Shown one piece after another: positions 7,778 to 18,766 of a stretch of DNA of 64,000 nucleotides (position 1 is its first letter; each line of letters begins with the position of its first letter). Below the pieces are notes generated by a model. The model made no database searches, was not told the DNA's origin, and worked only from the letters and a program-made list of their open reading frames with translations. Location of the stretch: NCBI GenBank assembly GCA_021396245.1, contig WNYE01000055.1, forward strand, positions 186,001 to 250,000, read 5' to 3'. Source of the stretch: Sporothrix humicola. Lineage: Eukaryota > Ascomycota > Sordariomycetes > Ophiostomatales > Ophiostomataceae. Position numbers and translations under genes: made by a program.

Positions 7778-10171
7778 TCAAAGAGCCCGGCCGTAGCCTA
7801 TGCTGCCAAAGTTGAACCTGTTCCGCCGTGAGCCGGTTGCTGTCTGTGTATTATCGGAGCCTGATCTCGAGTTCCCAGAATTTCCTGAATTTCCTCCACT
7901 GCTGTTCTGTCTGCCGGCATCGTCAGACGGCCGTGTCGGCAGGATTTCTGTGCTGCGGTTGCTGCGTCCACTGCGCTCACTCCGGCCGCGGCTGCTGCTG
8001 GGGCCGCCATTATTGTTGTCGCCGTAAAATCCGTATGCACTGCTCCATTGCTGTCCCGGTCCGAGGACGGCTGAGCTGGGCACACCGGATGCTCGGCGCG
8101 TGCTCAGTCCGCTCGGCAGTTGTGGTGGAACTGGGAGGGGGAGTGTTGGCGGAGGCTGCTGCCCCTGGATACCGAGGCCGAGTGCGGGAGATTGGCTTTG
8201 TAACTGTTGTTGTCTTCGTTCCCGCTCCTCTTCCTGGCGGACGTACCGCTGGTACTGCAGGTACTGTGCCTGCGTCTCGGGTGTGACGCTGCCGCCGAAC
8301 TCGCTGGCGGTGCTCCAAGCGGTTGGGTCGTAGGGCTGGGGCCCAGGAGGCCCCTCTCGATCTTCGTCAGTTTCCGTAATGGTGTTGGCCCGTGTGTTGG
8401 TGGCCGTGCCCGTGTCCTCCATGAACATGCTGACAGCCGGTCCCAAATGACCTGGCGGCATGGGCCACTGTCTTTGGAGGGCGCGCGACGAGCCCGAGCC
8501 GGCGACATTCGGACTCCGCGACGAGCGCGCCGGCTGGATGACGATGCGGACTTCGTTGGAGCCGGTCTGGCCGCTGGACGTGGGGGACACTTCGGCATCC
8601 TGAGCCTGGTCGACACGGTCATCCCGTTCACGGTCTCGGTCGTTTCTGTCCAGATTGTTGGCAATAATGTCGGGCCCGATCTGAATCTGGGAGCGCCGCC
8701 TGCGTGGATCGACATACGACGCCGTCGCAGAGACGCCCATCGGGGGTGTGGGAGTCCGTTGTGGTCTACCACCCTGCCCCTCACTGCTGCTGACAAACAT
8801 GGACGCCGACTGCTGGCTGGGCGGCGTGACATACTGGTTGCGGCCCGAGGCGGCTGCCAGCGCTGCCGCTTTTCTGCGCAGCAGCCATTTTCTCAGCAAA
8901 ACGACAAGGGCCACCAGCAGCAAGACAAACCCGACGGCGCCCAGGACAATGCCGGCAATCTGGTTCGAGTTGAGGCCAAAGGCGCTGCCGCCGATGGGAA
9001 AGGGCGTCGAGGTGGCTGTCGAGGAGGGGGTGACGGTAGTTGGAGGGCCGAGGGTTGTCGTTGTCTGCTCATTTGCCGTCGAGGAGGAGGAGGAGGAAGT
9101 TGTGGGTGGGAGAGATGAAATAGGTGTTGATGTCTCGGTATTCGTCGGAGGTAATGATGACGGTGGTAATGTTGAAGCTGGCGTTGACTCTGGCGGGATG
9201 GTGCTGCTCAGAAAACTGGCGCCGCCGCTGGATGGTGAGGCTGATATTGTAGAAAATACCGGGGGAGTAGAAGTAAGAGGAGATGAAAAAGGAGGCGTCG
9301 TCTCGACGGTCGTCCCTGGCGGGAGAGATATTATTGATGACGGAAATAATGAAGATATAAAGGATACTGGAGGAGTTGATGTTGCTGGCGGCGGGGAATT
9401 TGTAAATATGGTCGTCGTCGTAAAGACGGTCGTCGTTGCACTCGGTGCAGTCGTAATCGTGATAAACGTCGTGTCCGTAATGGTGCTGATCACAGTCGTT
9501 GTTGATTGAGGCGGTGTCGTCACTGTCACATCCACTGTTGTCGTTTGTGTTGTAAACACTGTTGATGTTGGTGCCGGTCTGCCGTCAGGGGAAGGAGCAA
9601 CAGAGGCATCCCTCCGTCGCTGTCCTCCTGTAAACGATGTGACTGTCACCGTATTGGTTTGTGTAAGCTGACCGGGGTCGACCACGGTCAATGTTTGGGT
9701 TACCGTCGTGACAACGACAGATGTCAGGGTGGCGATTGGCGACACGGGTGGTGTTATTGTCGCCGTCAACGTTTTCGTCGCGGATCTCGTGGCCGTTATT
9801 ATTACTGGTGGTGCTCCCGTGTCTGGACAGCACGTTCCGCTCCCGCCATCGGCTGCCAGACAGCACCGAAACCCCGCTGCACAGCAGTTGAACCCGCCCG
9901 CCGCATCCGGGCAGCAGGTCGAGCAGCCAGGGCATACGGGGCTCTGGCCATTGCTGTTGGACGCCGCGCAGACGACTTGGGTGGTGGGAGAGCATTGTCC
10001 ATCACGCACTCGGAGGGCGAGGGGCAGTTGTCGTCGTGTGATCGTTTGTAATCTTGCTTTTGTGTGTGGTGATGTGTGTGGTATTATTTCGTCAACTTGT
10101 ATTAGGGGAACAGCGCGCACAACAGACAATCCGGCGAGGACGAGGGTTGTGAGGCCCCGTGGAAGTAGCAT
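7778..10171 (-). CDS. Mucin-like single-pass surface protein with Cys-rich ectodomain
   Basis: A 797-residue protein. Residues 1-20 look like a signal peptide ending at VRA, and a dibasic RR at 46-47 could be a Kex2-type site. A compact Cys-rich module spans about 60-116 with 12 cysteines, including four adjacent CC pairs. A Ser/Thr/Pro-rich, probably O-glycosylated stalk runs from about 125 to 400. One membrane helix (about 405-426) is followed by basic RKWLLRRK, so the tail faces the cytosol. The tail of about 370 residues is low-complexity (Gln, Ser, Asn, Gly). This layout resembles fungal wall-stress sensors (WSC/Mid2 type), but the Cys module is not a recognisable WSC domain. Sensor or adhesin function is inference. 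The gene has about 3.4 kb of non-coding DNA upstream. Confidence 0.85.
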   Translation of the reverse strand: MLLPRGLTTLVLAGLSVVRAVPLIQVDEIIPHTSPHTKARLQTITRRQLPLALRVRDGQCSPTTQVVCAASNSNGQSPVCPGCSTCCPDAAGGFNCCAAGFRCCLAADGGSGTCCPDTGAPPVIITATRSATKTLTATITPPVSPIATLTSVVVTTVTQTLTVVDPGQLTQTNTVTVTSFTGGQRRRDASVAPSPDGRPAPTSTVFTTQTTTVDVTVTTPPQSTTTVISTITDTTFITITTAPSATTTVFTTTTIFTNSPPPATSTPPVSFISSLFPSSIISLPPGTTVETTPPFSSPLTSTPPVFSTISASPSSGGASFLSSTIPPESTPASTLPPSSLPPTNTETSTPISSLPPTTSSSSSSTANEQTTTTLGPPTTVTPSSTATSTPFPIGGSAFGLNSNQIAGIVLGAVGFVLLLVALVVLLRKWLLRRKAAALAAASGRNQYVTPPSQQSASMFVSSSEGQGGRPQRTPTPPMGVSATASYVDPRRRRSQIQIGPDIIANNLDRNDRDRERDDRVDQAQDAEVSPTSSGQTGSNEVRIVIQPARSSRSPNVAGSGSSRALQRQWPMPPGHLGPAVSMFMEDTGTATNTRANTITETDEDREGPPGPQPYDPTAWSTASEFGGSVTPETQAQYLQYQRYVRQEEERERRQQQLQSQSPALGLGIQGQQPPPTLPLPVPPQLPSGLSTRRASGVPSSAVLGPGQQWSSAYGFYGDNNNGGPSSSRGRSERSGRSNRSTEILPTRPSDDAGRQNSSGGNSGNSGNSRSGSDNTQTATGSRRNRFNFGSIGYGRAL

Positions 10172-13100
10172 TGTCGTTCTCTTTTTGTCATCCTGGTTGA
10201 GGCGGATGGTAGAAGAGAAGCTGGCGTTATAAGAAAGGCATCGAGAAGACGGCGGTGGCGATAAGAATTCGTAGTATTGTGAGATTTTTGAACAAAGTCA
10301 AAAGTCAGAAGAGGCAGTAAATATTAGGAAAGAAGAAAAGAACAGATGGACGAGAAGGGAAAGAGGAAAGAAGGACTAGAAGAGAAAGAATGAGAGACAG
10401 AAGGACAGAAAGGTTAGACAGAATGGCTAGGTAGCATTCAAGAACCAAAGACGATCGATCGACTATCAGGAGTCCGGATGAATGAAAAAGTTGGGAGGCA
10501 GAAAGAAAGAGACAAGAGACGAAGACGGACAGAAGAGAGATGAAAGGAGGTCGGAAGACGATCGTGAGGAAAAGAAGGTGAGAGGGAGAATGTCAAGGAA
10601 ATCTACGATACTACCCCAGAATAGAATAGAGGGCAACAGCAGAGCAAAAGAAAAAGAAAGGACGACAGAAGGACACAATGGGACCAAAAGCTTCCGTGAC
10701 ATTGCCAAGACCGTCGACCATCGGACTCACGAGAGAGGGTGTGTTGCTTTTACAAGTATCGTGGTATGGTATGCAGGTTCATGTACGTAATCTACGAGGT
10801 GTGGGAGACAAGAGGAGAGACGAGGAGAAAAGAGACTACGGACGGTCTGCTGCGTTCCCATCGAGGAAGGTGAGGCAATACGAAGGGTCCTGGGGCACAG
10901 CAAAATAATTTCAAAGTGAGGACTACGGGCACAAGCGGATGTCTGCATTCCTTCCGAAGGAGGTACTGGAAGTAAAGGAAATAGAAGAGAAGAAGAAGAA
11001 GAACCGAGAGCATAACATACCGAGTCTAGACCCGTTCAATGTCAACCTTGGACAGAAAATGGAAAGAAGAAGTAAAGAAGGATTCAGGAAAGATACGTAG
11101 AAAGGTACATCGTACATCAAATCAGGACTCCAAGTCAAAACCGCGTGCTGGGAACCACACAAGACCCAACCTTGGGTCCGATTCGTTCGGCAGCGGCATC
11201 CGGTGTACAAAGTAGGTGGTAGTTGCGAGAGTAAAAGGGTGGGATGAAGCAAGGGGCGTCATCGGCAGGGCTCTGGACAGGCTTCTCGAAGACAAACGAC
11301 CCACTGTCTGTGGTCACGTCTGTGGTTCTGTCTGGGACATGCCTGCACCGTTGAATGCACTCGTGGTTCTGGTGGAGATGTCCGCTCAATGGAAGCATGC
11401 ATGGAAACCGGGATTGTCACGAAAGAGATAGATGGGGGAGGGGAGGGATAAAGACAAGTTGGCTGCTCAAATGGGGCAGAATGACGAAAGAGAACTGCCT
11501 CCCCTCAACATTACCGGGTGCCAGTGTGTGGGATAAACCGAGCGGGAAGGAGATAAACGAGGGCCATGAAAAGACATGAACGGGCAATTAACAGTCAATA
11601 ATTCTACGACAAAGTAATTCAAATGAGACAGGAAGGTCGTGAAGAAGCATTGCACGCCAGAGTATATTCTTACCTGATGCACTCGTGCGAAATGCTCGGA
11701 GAATACTAGATGACAATAATAGAATGTGTCGAGAGAAATAGCACGCTCGCTATACCTTTGCATAGGTTCATGCACGATCATGGCTGCATGCGTCCGTCTG
11801 CCGATGCTATATCGTTGTCTAGTTCTTCTCTTCCATATTTCCTCTCGTCTTTTTTTCTGTGCTCCTTGTCCTCGGTCTGTGGGTTTCTGCTGCGACAGGG
11901 ACACCGACGATCCATGGGTGGGATGAGGAAAGGGGATGAGTTGCGACGAGAAAATGGTGATGGGGTGAGAGAGAAGGGTGTGACCGGCGGATCCGGGTAG
12001 CAGAGAAGAAAAAGAGAAGAAAAGAGAAGAAAAGAGACGACAAAAAGCGTGAAAAGAAGACTTTAAGAGGCGAGAATATGTGCGAACCTTGGGTCATCGG
12101 GGCGATCAAGATGGAATCTCTCATGCGGACTCGCTGGAAGCCGATGCGACAGGGGTGTGAACGGCACAGACAAAAAAGGTCACGGACGAAGGACGAGCAC
12201 CTTCCACCTTGTCCACGGAGTTGTCGCCAGAGAACAGACAGATACATCCCACGCGGAGTAAAAGTAATTACGAAAAAAGAAAGAAAGACGAAGTATTTCA
12301 TTCAATTATTCCAACTAGATGGTGGCTAAAGACATGAAATCGGTTCGTTTTGAATTGTGAACAATGAATTGTTTGAATTTATAAATAAAAACACTGTCAA
12401 TTTCGATAACATAAAATTATGTGCTTATTCCTTTCCTATGCCTTTCCATTTGGATTTATTTTTTTTTCTCTTGAAGCCATTGTATTCATATGATTGAATC
12501 TGTCTGCCAGATTTGTGCCAGATCGTGGCCCTGAACAGGGTTGCATTTCATCCCGACCGCTGACAGGTACAGGGTTCATCTGGCCCTGTTACCAAGAGCT
12601 TCTTTTTACATTTAGCCTTTCTGTCTCTTCTTCTCATTGTCCCTCTCTCCCACCTCTCGGACTCCACGTGATGCGTCCATGGTTCTCGGTGTCGTCAACA
12701 AGGTCGACCAGGTTTCGGATTGACCAGGGTGAGGTCATTTGGTGAAGAAGTTGACTTTTTATTTATTTGGAACCTCGTGATCTCTCTTTAGCCAGCGGCC
12801 GGAATAATGCAAATGTCCTGTTGACAGACTACCAATTATGGCATGTCCTAGTTGGAGAGAGAGTTCCTTTTGTTTTTCTTTTTATCTACCAAAAACAACA
12901 GCTCATTCCACCCGGTATCATCGTTATTGATCGACTTTTTGTTCCTTTGATGTCGAGGGGGAAAAGAAAAGCAAAAGCACGAACATGGAAGAAGCCAGCC
13001 CGATTTAAGCTTTCCGCAGGAAACGAGATAATGTTGGGTCCCAGCTCGATTGACTCGGTTGTCAGATAGACGACACGGCTCGGAGGATGCAAACTGGGCC

Positions 13101-13570
13101 ACGATGAGTAAAGCCAAGTTCATGTTTGAGAAAGCATTGATGAAAACGGTGAAGGTGAGAACAGACCATTCGGGATTCCCTTGTATGTCGTACCCCGTAA
13201 ACAAACTCTAATTCGCGAGTGCCGACAATATGCTTATTCTGCATCAAAGCTTCGTTCAAGGATGGCCTTGTCTTTGTTCCCTGTTTAGGCCCTGACAAGG
13301 GCTTTGTTTTCTTTCGTGCATTTTGTCATGAAAACATTGTGTATTTACCTCCATCTATGTATTCTCTGGTATCAATTGTGTATGTGTTCGTGCTCTCTCC
13401 ATAAATCGTAAGCATATTCTCTCGTTCCAATCGTGTACATGCTTCATCTCGAGGTATCAAATTGACGACTGAAAATAACAGGAAAAATTGCAAAATCAAA
13501 CGCGACCCAAAACCCCAGTGCAAATAAAAATCAAATCAAATAGTAAACACCCAAAATGGTTCATCGCCCA
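10172..13570. other. Long non-coding stretch upstream of the surface protein gene
   Basis: About 3.4 kb without a supportable gene. The plus strand is strongly purine-rich from about 10,260 to 11,100 and from 11,930 to 12,290, so it is pyrimidine-rich in the sense of the minus-strand surface protein gene. That fits a long promoter or leader. The part from 12,340 to 13,550 is AT-rich and holds the 3' flank of the rhodopsin-domain gene. Open frames here are short and lack coding composition. Confidence 0.5.
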
Positions 13571-15853
13571 TTACTGCTGCGGACTCGGCTTCTTCGGCGA
13601 CATCGGGTTCAGTGGACTTGGGCTTGCTCTCGGCGTCGCTTGGCCTGTGCTTCTGTCGCCGTCCGTGTCGGTGTCGTCGTCCAAAAAGCTCATCTCTGTC
13701 CTGTTGATATTGACTACGGTTTTGGGTACAGTCGTCTTTTGCGCGAGGTCGGCCATTTCGTACTCGTCAAGATCAATGTCGCTGCCGCTCTTGTTCTTTT
13801 TGAGGTCGTTCTTCAGATCATTGAGACTATTGGTGCCGCTGTCTTCTTCCGTGTAGGTCTCGCCGCTATAGCCCGACACACCCGTCAAACGTGTCAGTCT
13901 AGTCGGACTGGCCGGGTCGTTGAGGCCCATGACAAAGCTCTCTTGGCTGCTATTGCGGTGCAGGCCGCGGAGACTGTCACTCCCAGAAGCAGCGCAATCT
14001 CTTGGGTGGGGGTGGAGCACAATTCCCAAACCGATGCCGGCGCCAGGCACGCCCGCTTTCTTTGTGCCGCTCCCGCCAGTCGGAGGAGGAGGACCGCCAC
14101 CGCCCCCTGGCGTCGTTGCAGGGCTCGTAAAGTACTGGTCGTAGAAATCGCTGTTCTCAAAGAAGAAGACGGAGCTGGGCCGGCGGGTCAGAATACCACC
14201 GCCCCCTGATAAAGGTGTGCCGTGAGAGCTGTCGCCGTGGACTCCACTGGTTCCGTCCCGGCTTTGCGGCAGACTTCGTGGCTGACTCCGCAAACTGTGG
14301 TCGGTTGGTGTGCGGTGTGGTTTGTACGGTCGACTGAAAATGGGCACGGGCAGGGACGGCGTGGGCAATGCTCCTTCTGTTTTTGTTTCCGCTGGGTGTG
14401 TGCCTGCCTCTTTGGGCGTGTTGAGGCCGACCGCATGTGATCCGCTGGATTCGGCAAGTGCAGATTTGTCTGTGTGCACCTCTGTCTTTTCCGTCTTCTC
14501 AGACTTCTCCATCTTTCCACGACTCGACAACCCTCGACTTTGGGCCCGACTCTGTGCCCGACTGCGCCGCCCTGGCGCTGGCGATGTATTCCGCGTCCAC
14601 GGGTAGCCGTGGTAGCTGACGACGCTCGTCAAGTCTTCGCTGTCTTCGTCGTGCCTTTGACCGGTCGGTCCTCTAGGATGGAATAAACTGCGGCGATGCG
14701 AAACACCGCTTCTTCGGTCAAACGGCCCGTGTCCGTCATCACCCAGTCCGAGCCTTGGCGCCAGTCGGGCCAGCAGTGGCCGCAGCGTCGGCGCCGTCGC
14801 GCAGATGAGGGCAATGTCGCACTCCAGGATCGTCATCACGAAAAAGCCGAGCGTGTTGGCCCGGGAGGGCCCCGTCCGTGCTTGCGCACCTGCAAACGAC
14901 GGCCGGAAGTTGGCCCTCAAGCTCAACTGCAGTCGAGTCAAGCTGGCGGCAATGACAAAGATACTGAGCGACAGGACGGCCGCCAGGGCCCAGCGTTGAC
15001 TGCGCGGCAAGAACCGCAGGCGGACTAGGACAAAAGGTACAACCAAGATAATCAACCAGGCGTCGGTGGCTGTGTGTAGACTGGCGCTGGCGATGAGGAG
15101 GGGCGTAAAGGAGAAACAGACAGCCACGGGGTGGCCAAAGAAGAGGGGGCCAGAACTGTCGTCTGCTGTTGATTGCGACGGATAGCACTGCATGATGCTC
15201 ATCCACAGCAGAGGAACGCCATAGGCCACGACGACGGCGACGGTCAGCCAGGCAAGACGGCGCTCGCGGAGGTGGTGTCTTCGGAGGGTGGACGTTGATG
15301 CTGAGGGTTCATTCGAGTTTGAGTCTCGGTTTGAATCTGACGCAGCCGCCTCGCTCGCATAGACAGCCGCAAACATGCGCAAGTACAAGGCCAAGATCGA
15401 CAGTTTGGTAAGGCACAGGCATAACTGGTAGAAGATGAGGCCGAGGTAGGTCCGCAACAGATAATCTTGCAGGACGCTGTTGTCGTCTCGGTCGCTCCCT
15501 TGCTCATTATGGCTTCGGATGGCCGACATGCTGTAGACAACACACACCGCCGTCGAGCACAGCCAGGCCGCCACCACCAACGAGTCGTCGAGAAACCATT
15601 TTCTCAACAGAATGCCGCGCGAGCCGACCCGGGCCAGGACGAAAAGTGTGCACACGGCATGTGGTACCAGAATGCCAACGAGAACGCCGACGAGGTCGAT
15701 CGAGCCGCCACCGCCATAACCCCCGTGGTGCGGATGATGGTACAAGCCGGGTGACGTGCCGTTGGTTATAGTCGAGTTGGCCGCTGCTGTGCTGTTGCCG
15801 TCGTCACTGTCCAAGAACGACAGCCCCGGCGGCAGGTTCGACGGAGAGGCCAT
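13571..15853 (-). CDS. Fungal rhodopsin-domain integral membrane protein (Pth11-related GPCR-like)
   Basis: A 760-residue protein starting at the ATG complementary to 15851-15853, the only sensible ATG before the first helix. Seven hydrophobic segments lie at about 52-74, 89-110, 132-160, 200-222, 246-278, 285-309 and 335-355. Landmarks of the fungal rhodopsin family are visible: KWFLDD before helix 2, LTKLSILALYLRMF in helix 3, and ECDIALICATAPTLRPLL at helix 7. N-glycosylation sequons (NST, NGT) lie at the extracellular N terminus. The 390-residue cytosolic tail is Ser/Pro/Gly-rich. Relatives are orphan receptor-like proteins of the plasma membrane; ligand and coupling are unknown. The true fungal CFEM-Pth11 cysteine domain is absent. 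Confidence 0.85.
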   Translation of the reverse strand: MASPSNLPPGLSFLDSDDGNSTAAANSTITNGTSPGLYHHPHHGGYGGGGSIDLVGVLVGILVPHAVCTLFVLARVGSRGILLRKWFLDDSLVVAAWLCSTAVCVVYSMSAIRSHNEQGSDRDDNSVLQDYLLRTYLGLIFYQLCLCLTKLSILALYLRMFAAVYASEAAASDSNRDSNSNEPSASTSTLRRHHLRERRLAWLTVAVVVAYGVPLLWMSIMQCYPSQSTADDSSGPLFFGHPVAVCFSFTPLLIASASLHTATDAWLIILVVPFVLVRLRFLPRSQRWALAAVLSLSIFVIAASLTRLQLSLRANFRPSFAGAQARTGPSRANTLGFFVMTILECDIALICATAPTLRPLLARLAPRLGLGDDGHGPFDRRSGVSHRRSLFHPRGPTGQRHDEDSEDLTSVVSYHGYPWTRNTSPAPGRRSRAQSRAQSRGLSSRGKMEKSEKTEKTEVHTDKSALAESSGSHAVGLNTPKEAGTHPAETKTEGALPTPSLPVPIFSRPYKPHRTPTDHSLRSQPRSLPQSRDGTSGVHGDSSHGTPLSGGGGILTRRPSSVFFFENSDFYDQYFTSPATTPGGGGGPPPPTGGSGTKKAGVPGAGIGLGIVLHPHPRDCAASGSDSLRGLHRNSSQESFVMGLNDPASPTRLTRLTGVSGYSGETYTEEDSGTNSLNDLKNDLKKNKSGSDIDLDEYEMADLAQKTTVPKTVVNINRTEMSFLDDDTDTDGDRSTGQATPRASPSPLNPMSPKKPSPQQ

Positions 15854-18271
15854 CTTGGCATTGTATTTTATGGAGGGGGAGACGATGAGGATGAGAGGGA
15901 TTTGGCCACGAGGGCCGGTGTCGTCGATTTGTTGTCCGTATGGCTGATTTCCTTCCGGCCGAGTGTTCTTCTCCTTAAACTTTGGTATGTATTTTGTATC
16001 TGAACGTCTAGCCTGGGAATTGTATGCAGAATGAGACTGTCTCGTCTTGGAGATGTTGACAATACCGAAAGGGCTGAGCTCCCAAGACAAAACAAAAGAA
16101 AAGAAACAGAAAGAGACAGGTGAAAAGAGAGAAAAGAAATCAAACAGTCACTCAAGACAAAAAATACCTACATTTTGTCGTGGCCAAGGAAAGAGGCCAC
16201 TCAATATATTACAGTAGTCCCGGATGTCCTTCTTTTCTTTTCTCGTCTCTAGTTATGCATTGACTCCTCAACAGCTATACCGCAAAAGGGCCGTAGTAGG
16301 AAGACTGGAAGAGAGTATAATAGCATGCAAAACGTCACAAAACGGTATGAACTGGCCGAAACAGGCCTCTGCGTCTTTCCTTTCCGTCTGTTTTCCCACA
16401 CGCACAGTCACGCATACCATCTGATCAGTTTTCACTTTCTCTCCTCTTACTCTTACTTTCCCAAGCTGCTGGGGCGGGAGTGGCACGGCAGTCTGTGTTG
16501 CGGAGGTATGTAGAGATGTAGGGATGTGTGTGGACATGCATCTGTAGCGATATGCACATTGCAAAAGAGGAAAGAGACATCTCTGTGAAAAGTGGACTGT
16601 TGGTGCAGTCATGAACGGCATTATTGTTGCTGTATATTGGCAATCTAAATTGCCTGTTAGACGAATGGCGTGGGACGGAGGCACAGCAAAGGACGCAGGA
16701 AGCAGCACAGAAAGGACACAGAATGGCAGTGGACACCCTGGAAAAGATGGAGGAGGGCACGCGGATGAGGAGAGAAAAAGAGGGCATTTAATTTAGAGTG
16801 CAGCATCGGAGTCCCTTTCCCATGAACAAATAACGTAAAGATGGGCAGTCGATACTGTGGCATTTGGGCTCTCTACTTCCTTGTTCTCGTTTTGAAATCC
16901 TAGAGCACCTTCTTTGGTCATGTGTTTGTTTACCTGGGACGCTGAGACGGAAGTTTTCTCTTCATTTTTTGCTCTCATATTTCTGAAGCGTCGATCTGTG
17001 TTTTCTATTGAGTGAGGGGATGACAAGAGCGATACGAAAAGCATTGAAACGGAGAGAGAACGGGGGCTCTGAAGAGAAACGACGTGTTGGAAAACTTGCG
17101 GCGCTTTTCTTGTTGTTCTCCTTTTAGCCTGTACATCTGTTCTATGGCCTGAGTGAATAATCGCTGGCAATGACGTTGACTGGATAAAAGAATCCAGTGG
17201 TAAATAAGAAGAAAATAACGGAAAATAATTGAAAGACTGCGTGGATATTATGAGGCTTAAGAGAGTGAGCTGCAATAACAAAAACCAAGGAAGAACGGTC
17301 ACCGAGGACAATAAGTAATAAACGGATAGCGGAAAAGATAACAGAGGGAAACAGCGGCGGTGGTTCTTCTCCTAGATGCATTAATATCGGCGTCAATGCC
17401 AGGCGTTTGACAGGATTCTCCCGATTTTGCGGGTGAATATCACTGCTCCCTCGACTGTTGGGATAAATGTGAATATCACTCGGTGAGTTGGTATAAGTGA
17501 ACATTGAGTCCCAGTCACAGATCATATAAAGGCCAGCAATACTTTCAAAATCTATACATTTGGAGCTTTAATTTTCCTCTTCTCTCTTAGCCCTGCTGCT
17601 AGATACATCTTAGTTTCAACCTGTCCAATGTCCCTTTCCCAGCTTCATACAAGTTCATGGGATCTTTATAAGCGCAGCGTGGTGAGGATCTCGTTTTCAT
17701 AAAGTCTTTACAATTTTGTCTATTTATGTTTTTGGTGTCCTCCAATATGCTCCAAGTATGATACAAAATGACTAGTCGTACATATGCAGTTCGTCTTGTC
17801 ATCCCCGTTTTACTACCTCCTCAATAAATAATATGTATATGTTTGGGAATGCAAAAAGAAGCTGAAAAAATAAGTGTCCATGATGGATAGGAGTTGGAGA
17901 AAGAGGAAGGAAGAAGAAAGAAGAGGGTAAAAGAGAAATCAAATTCCAAAACGCCAAAGCTATGCCAAATAAATGTAGAAAAAAAAAAAAAGCAAAAGAG
18001 TCGAGTGAAGATTTTCGTTGTGTCGCGAGAAGCGTCGTCGGTGTTGGTGTCGGTGTTGGTGTCCATGTCGTCGCACATTGTCGTCGGTTCGAGTATTGGT
18101 CAAGTTGACGTCGCCATCTAGCCATCCGCCCACCAACCACCACAAATCGCAGTCTGCCGTCCGGCCACCGTCTCCGTAGCCAGATCAGCCTCGCCAGGCC
18201 AGCCTCGCCAGGCCAGCCTCGCCAGATTCGCCAGCTACGCTGGCTCACCCGGCCTACCCGTCGTCGGCCGC
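15854..18271. other. Intergenic region between rhodopsin-domain gene and PAM16
   Basis: About 2.4 kb. Its left end is the promoter of the rhodopsin-domain gene (purine-rich plus strand near 16,085-16,140) and its right end the 3' flank of PAM16. No gene is supported. The interval 18,187-18,225 carries a 14-bp tandem repeat. Confidence 0.5.
18187..18225. repeat. 14-bp tandem repeat, 2.8 copies
   Basis: The unit AGCCTCGCCAGGCC occurs at 18187-18200 and 18201-18214, with a partial copy to 18225. It lies about 50 bp beyond the PAM16 stop codon, in the probable 3' UTR. Confidence 0.9.
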
Positions 18272-18766
18272 CTACCGGTCCTTGTACATCTTGGGCTTGA
18301 ACCCGGCCTCCACCTCCGCCTCCTGCGCCGCCTTTTCTATAATGGGCCCCACCTCTGCCTCGATCCGCTCGCGCGCCCGCAGAATCTTGCTCTGCAGGTA
18401 AAAGCTGCCGCCCTTTTGCGGGTCGTTGGCGTCAAACAGCCGCTTGAACCGGTCCATGACCTCCTCCATGTCGTAGTTTTTGCCGGCAGTGCCGCCGTTG
18501 GGCTTGGGGACATTCAAAATCTGGGCGGCCTCGTCGAGGGTCATGCCTGACGACAGGTTGGCGCGACCGCCGGCGGAGTTGCCGGCCTTGGCTTGGGCGC
18601 GGGCGTACTGGCTGGAGGCGTTTGCCTGTTTGTAGGCCTCGGTAAAGGCGCGGCCGAGGACGCGGGAGCCGATGACGACCACCTGGGTGATGAGGCGGTA
18701 GGCCTGGGGGAGGAAAGAGGTTAGCGGTGACTAGAAAGAGAGGAATGGGCGCTTTGCGCCTACCAT
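18272..18766 (-). CDS. PAM16: Pam16/Tim16, J-like subunit of the mitochondrial import motor
   Basis: The 144-residue product is spliced from a 3-nt exon (ATG, 18764-18766) and exon 2 (18272-18703), giving MAYRLITQVVVIGSRVLGRA at the N terminus, as in Pam16 of other fungi. The N-terminal hydrophobic segment is followed by the hallmark GMTLDEAAQILNV helix (about 64-76) and a degenerate J domain with no HPD motif; the middle reads MDRFKRLFDANDP. Pam16 pairs with the J protein Pam18 and restrains its stimulation of mtHsp70 at the TIM23 channel of the inner membrane. The 60-nt intron has a GTAGGC donor, a GCTAAC branch site and a CAG acceptor. Without it the conserved residues AYRLITQ would be lost, which decides the start. 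It is divergent from YIP1. Confidence 0.93.
18704..18763 (-). other. PAM16 intron directly after the start codon
   Basis: A 60-nt intron in phase 0: donor GTAGGC at the ATG, branch-like GCTAAC about 19 nt before the acceptor, pyrimidine tract and CAG. It isolates the ATG in its own coding exon. Confidence 0.9.

Noticed and set aside
15854..16090. N-terminal extension of the rhodopsin-domain protein upstream of 15853
   Set aside because: The frame is open but begins at a non-ATG codon and reads as leader sequence. The ATG at 15853 precedes a normal glycosylated N terminus.
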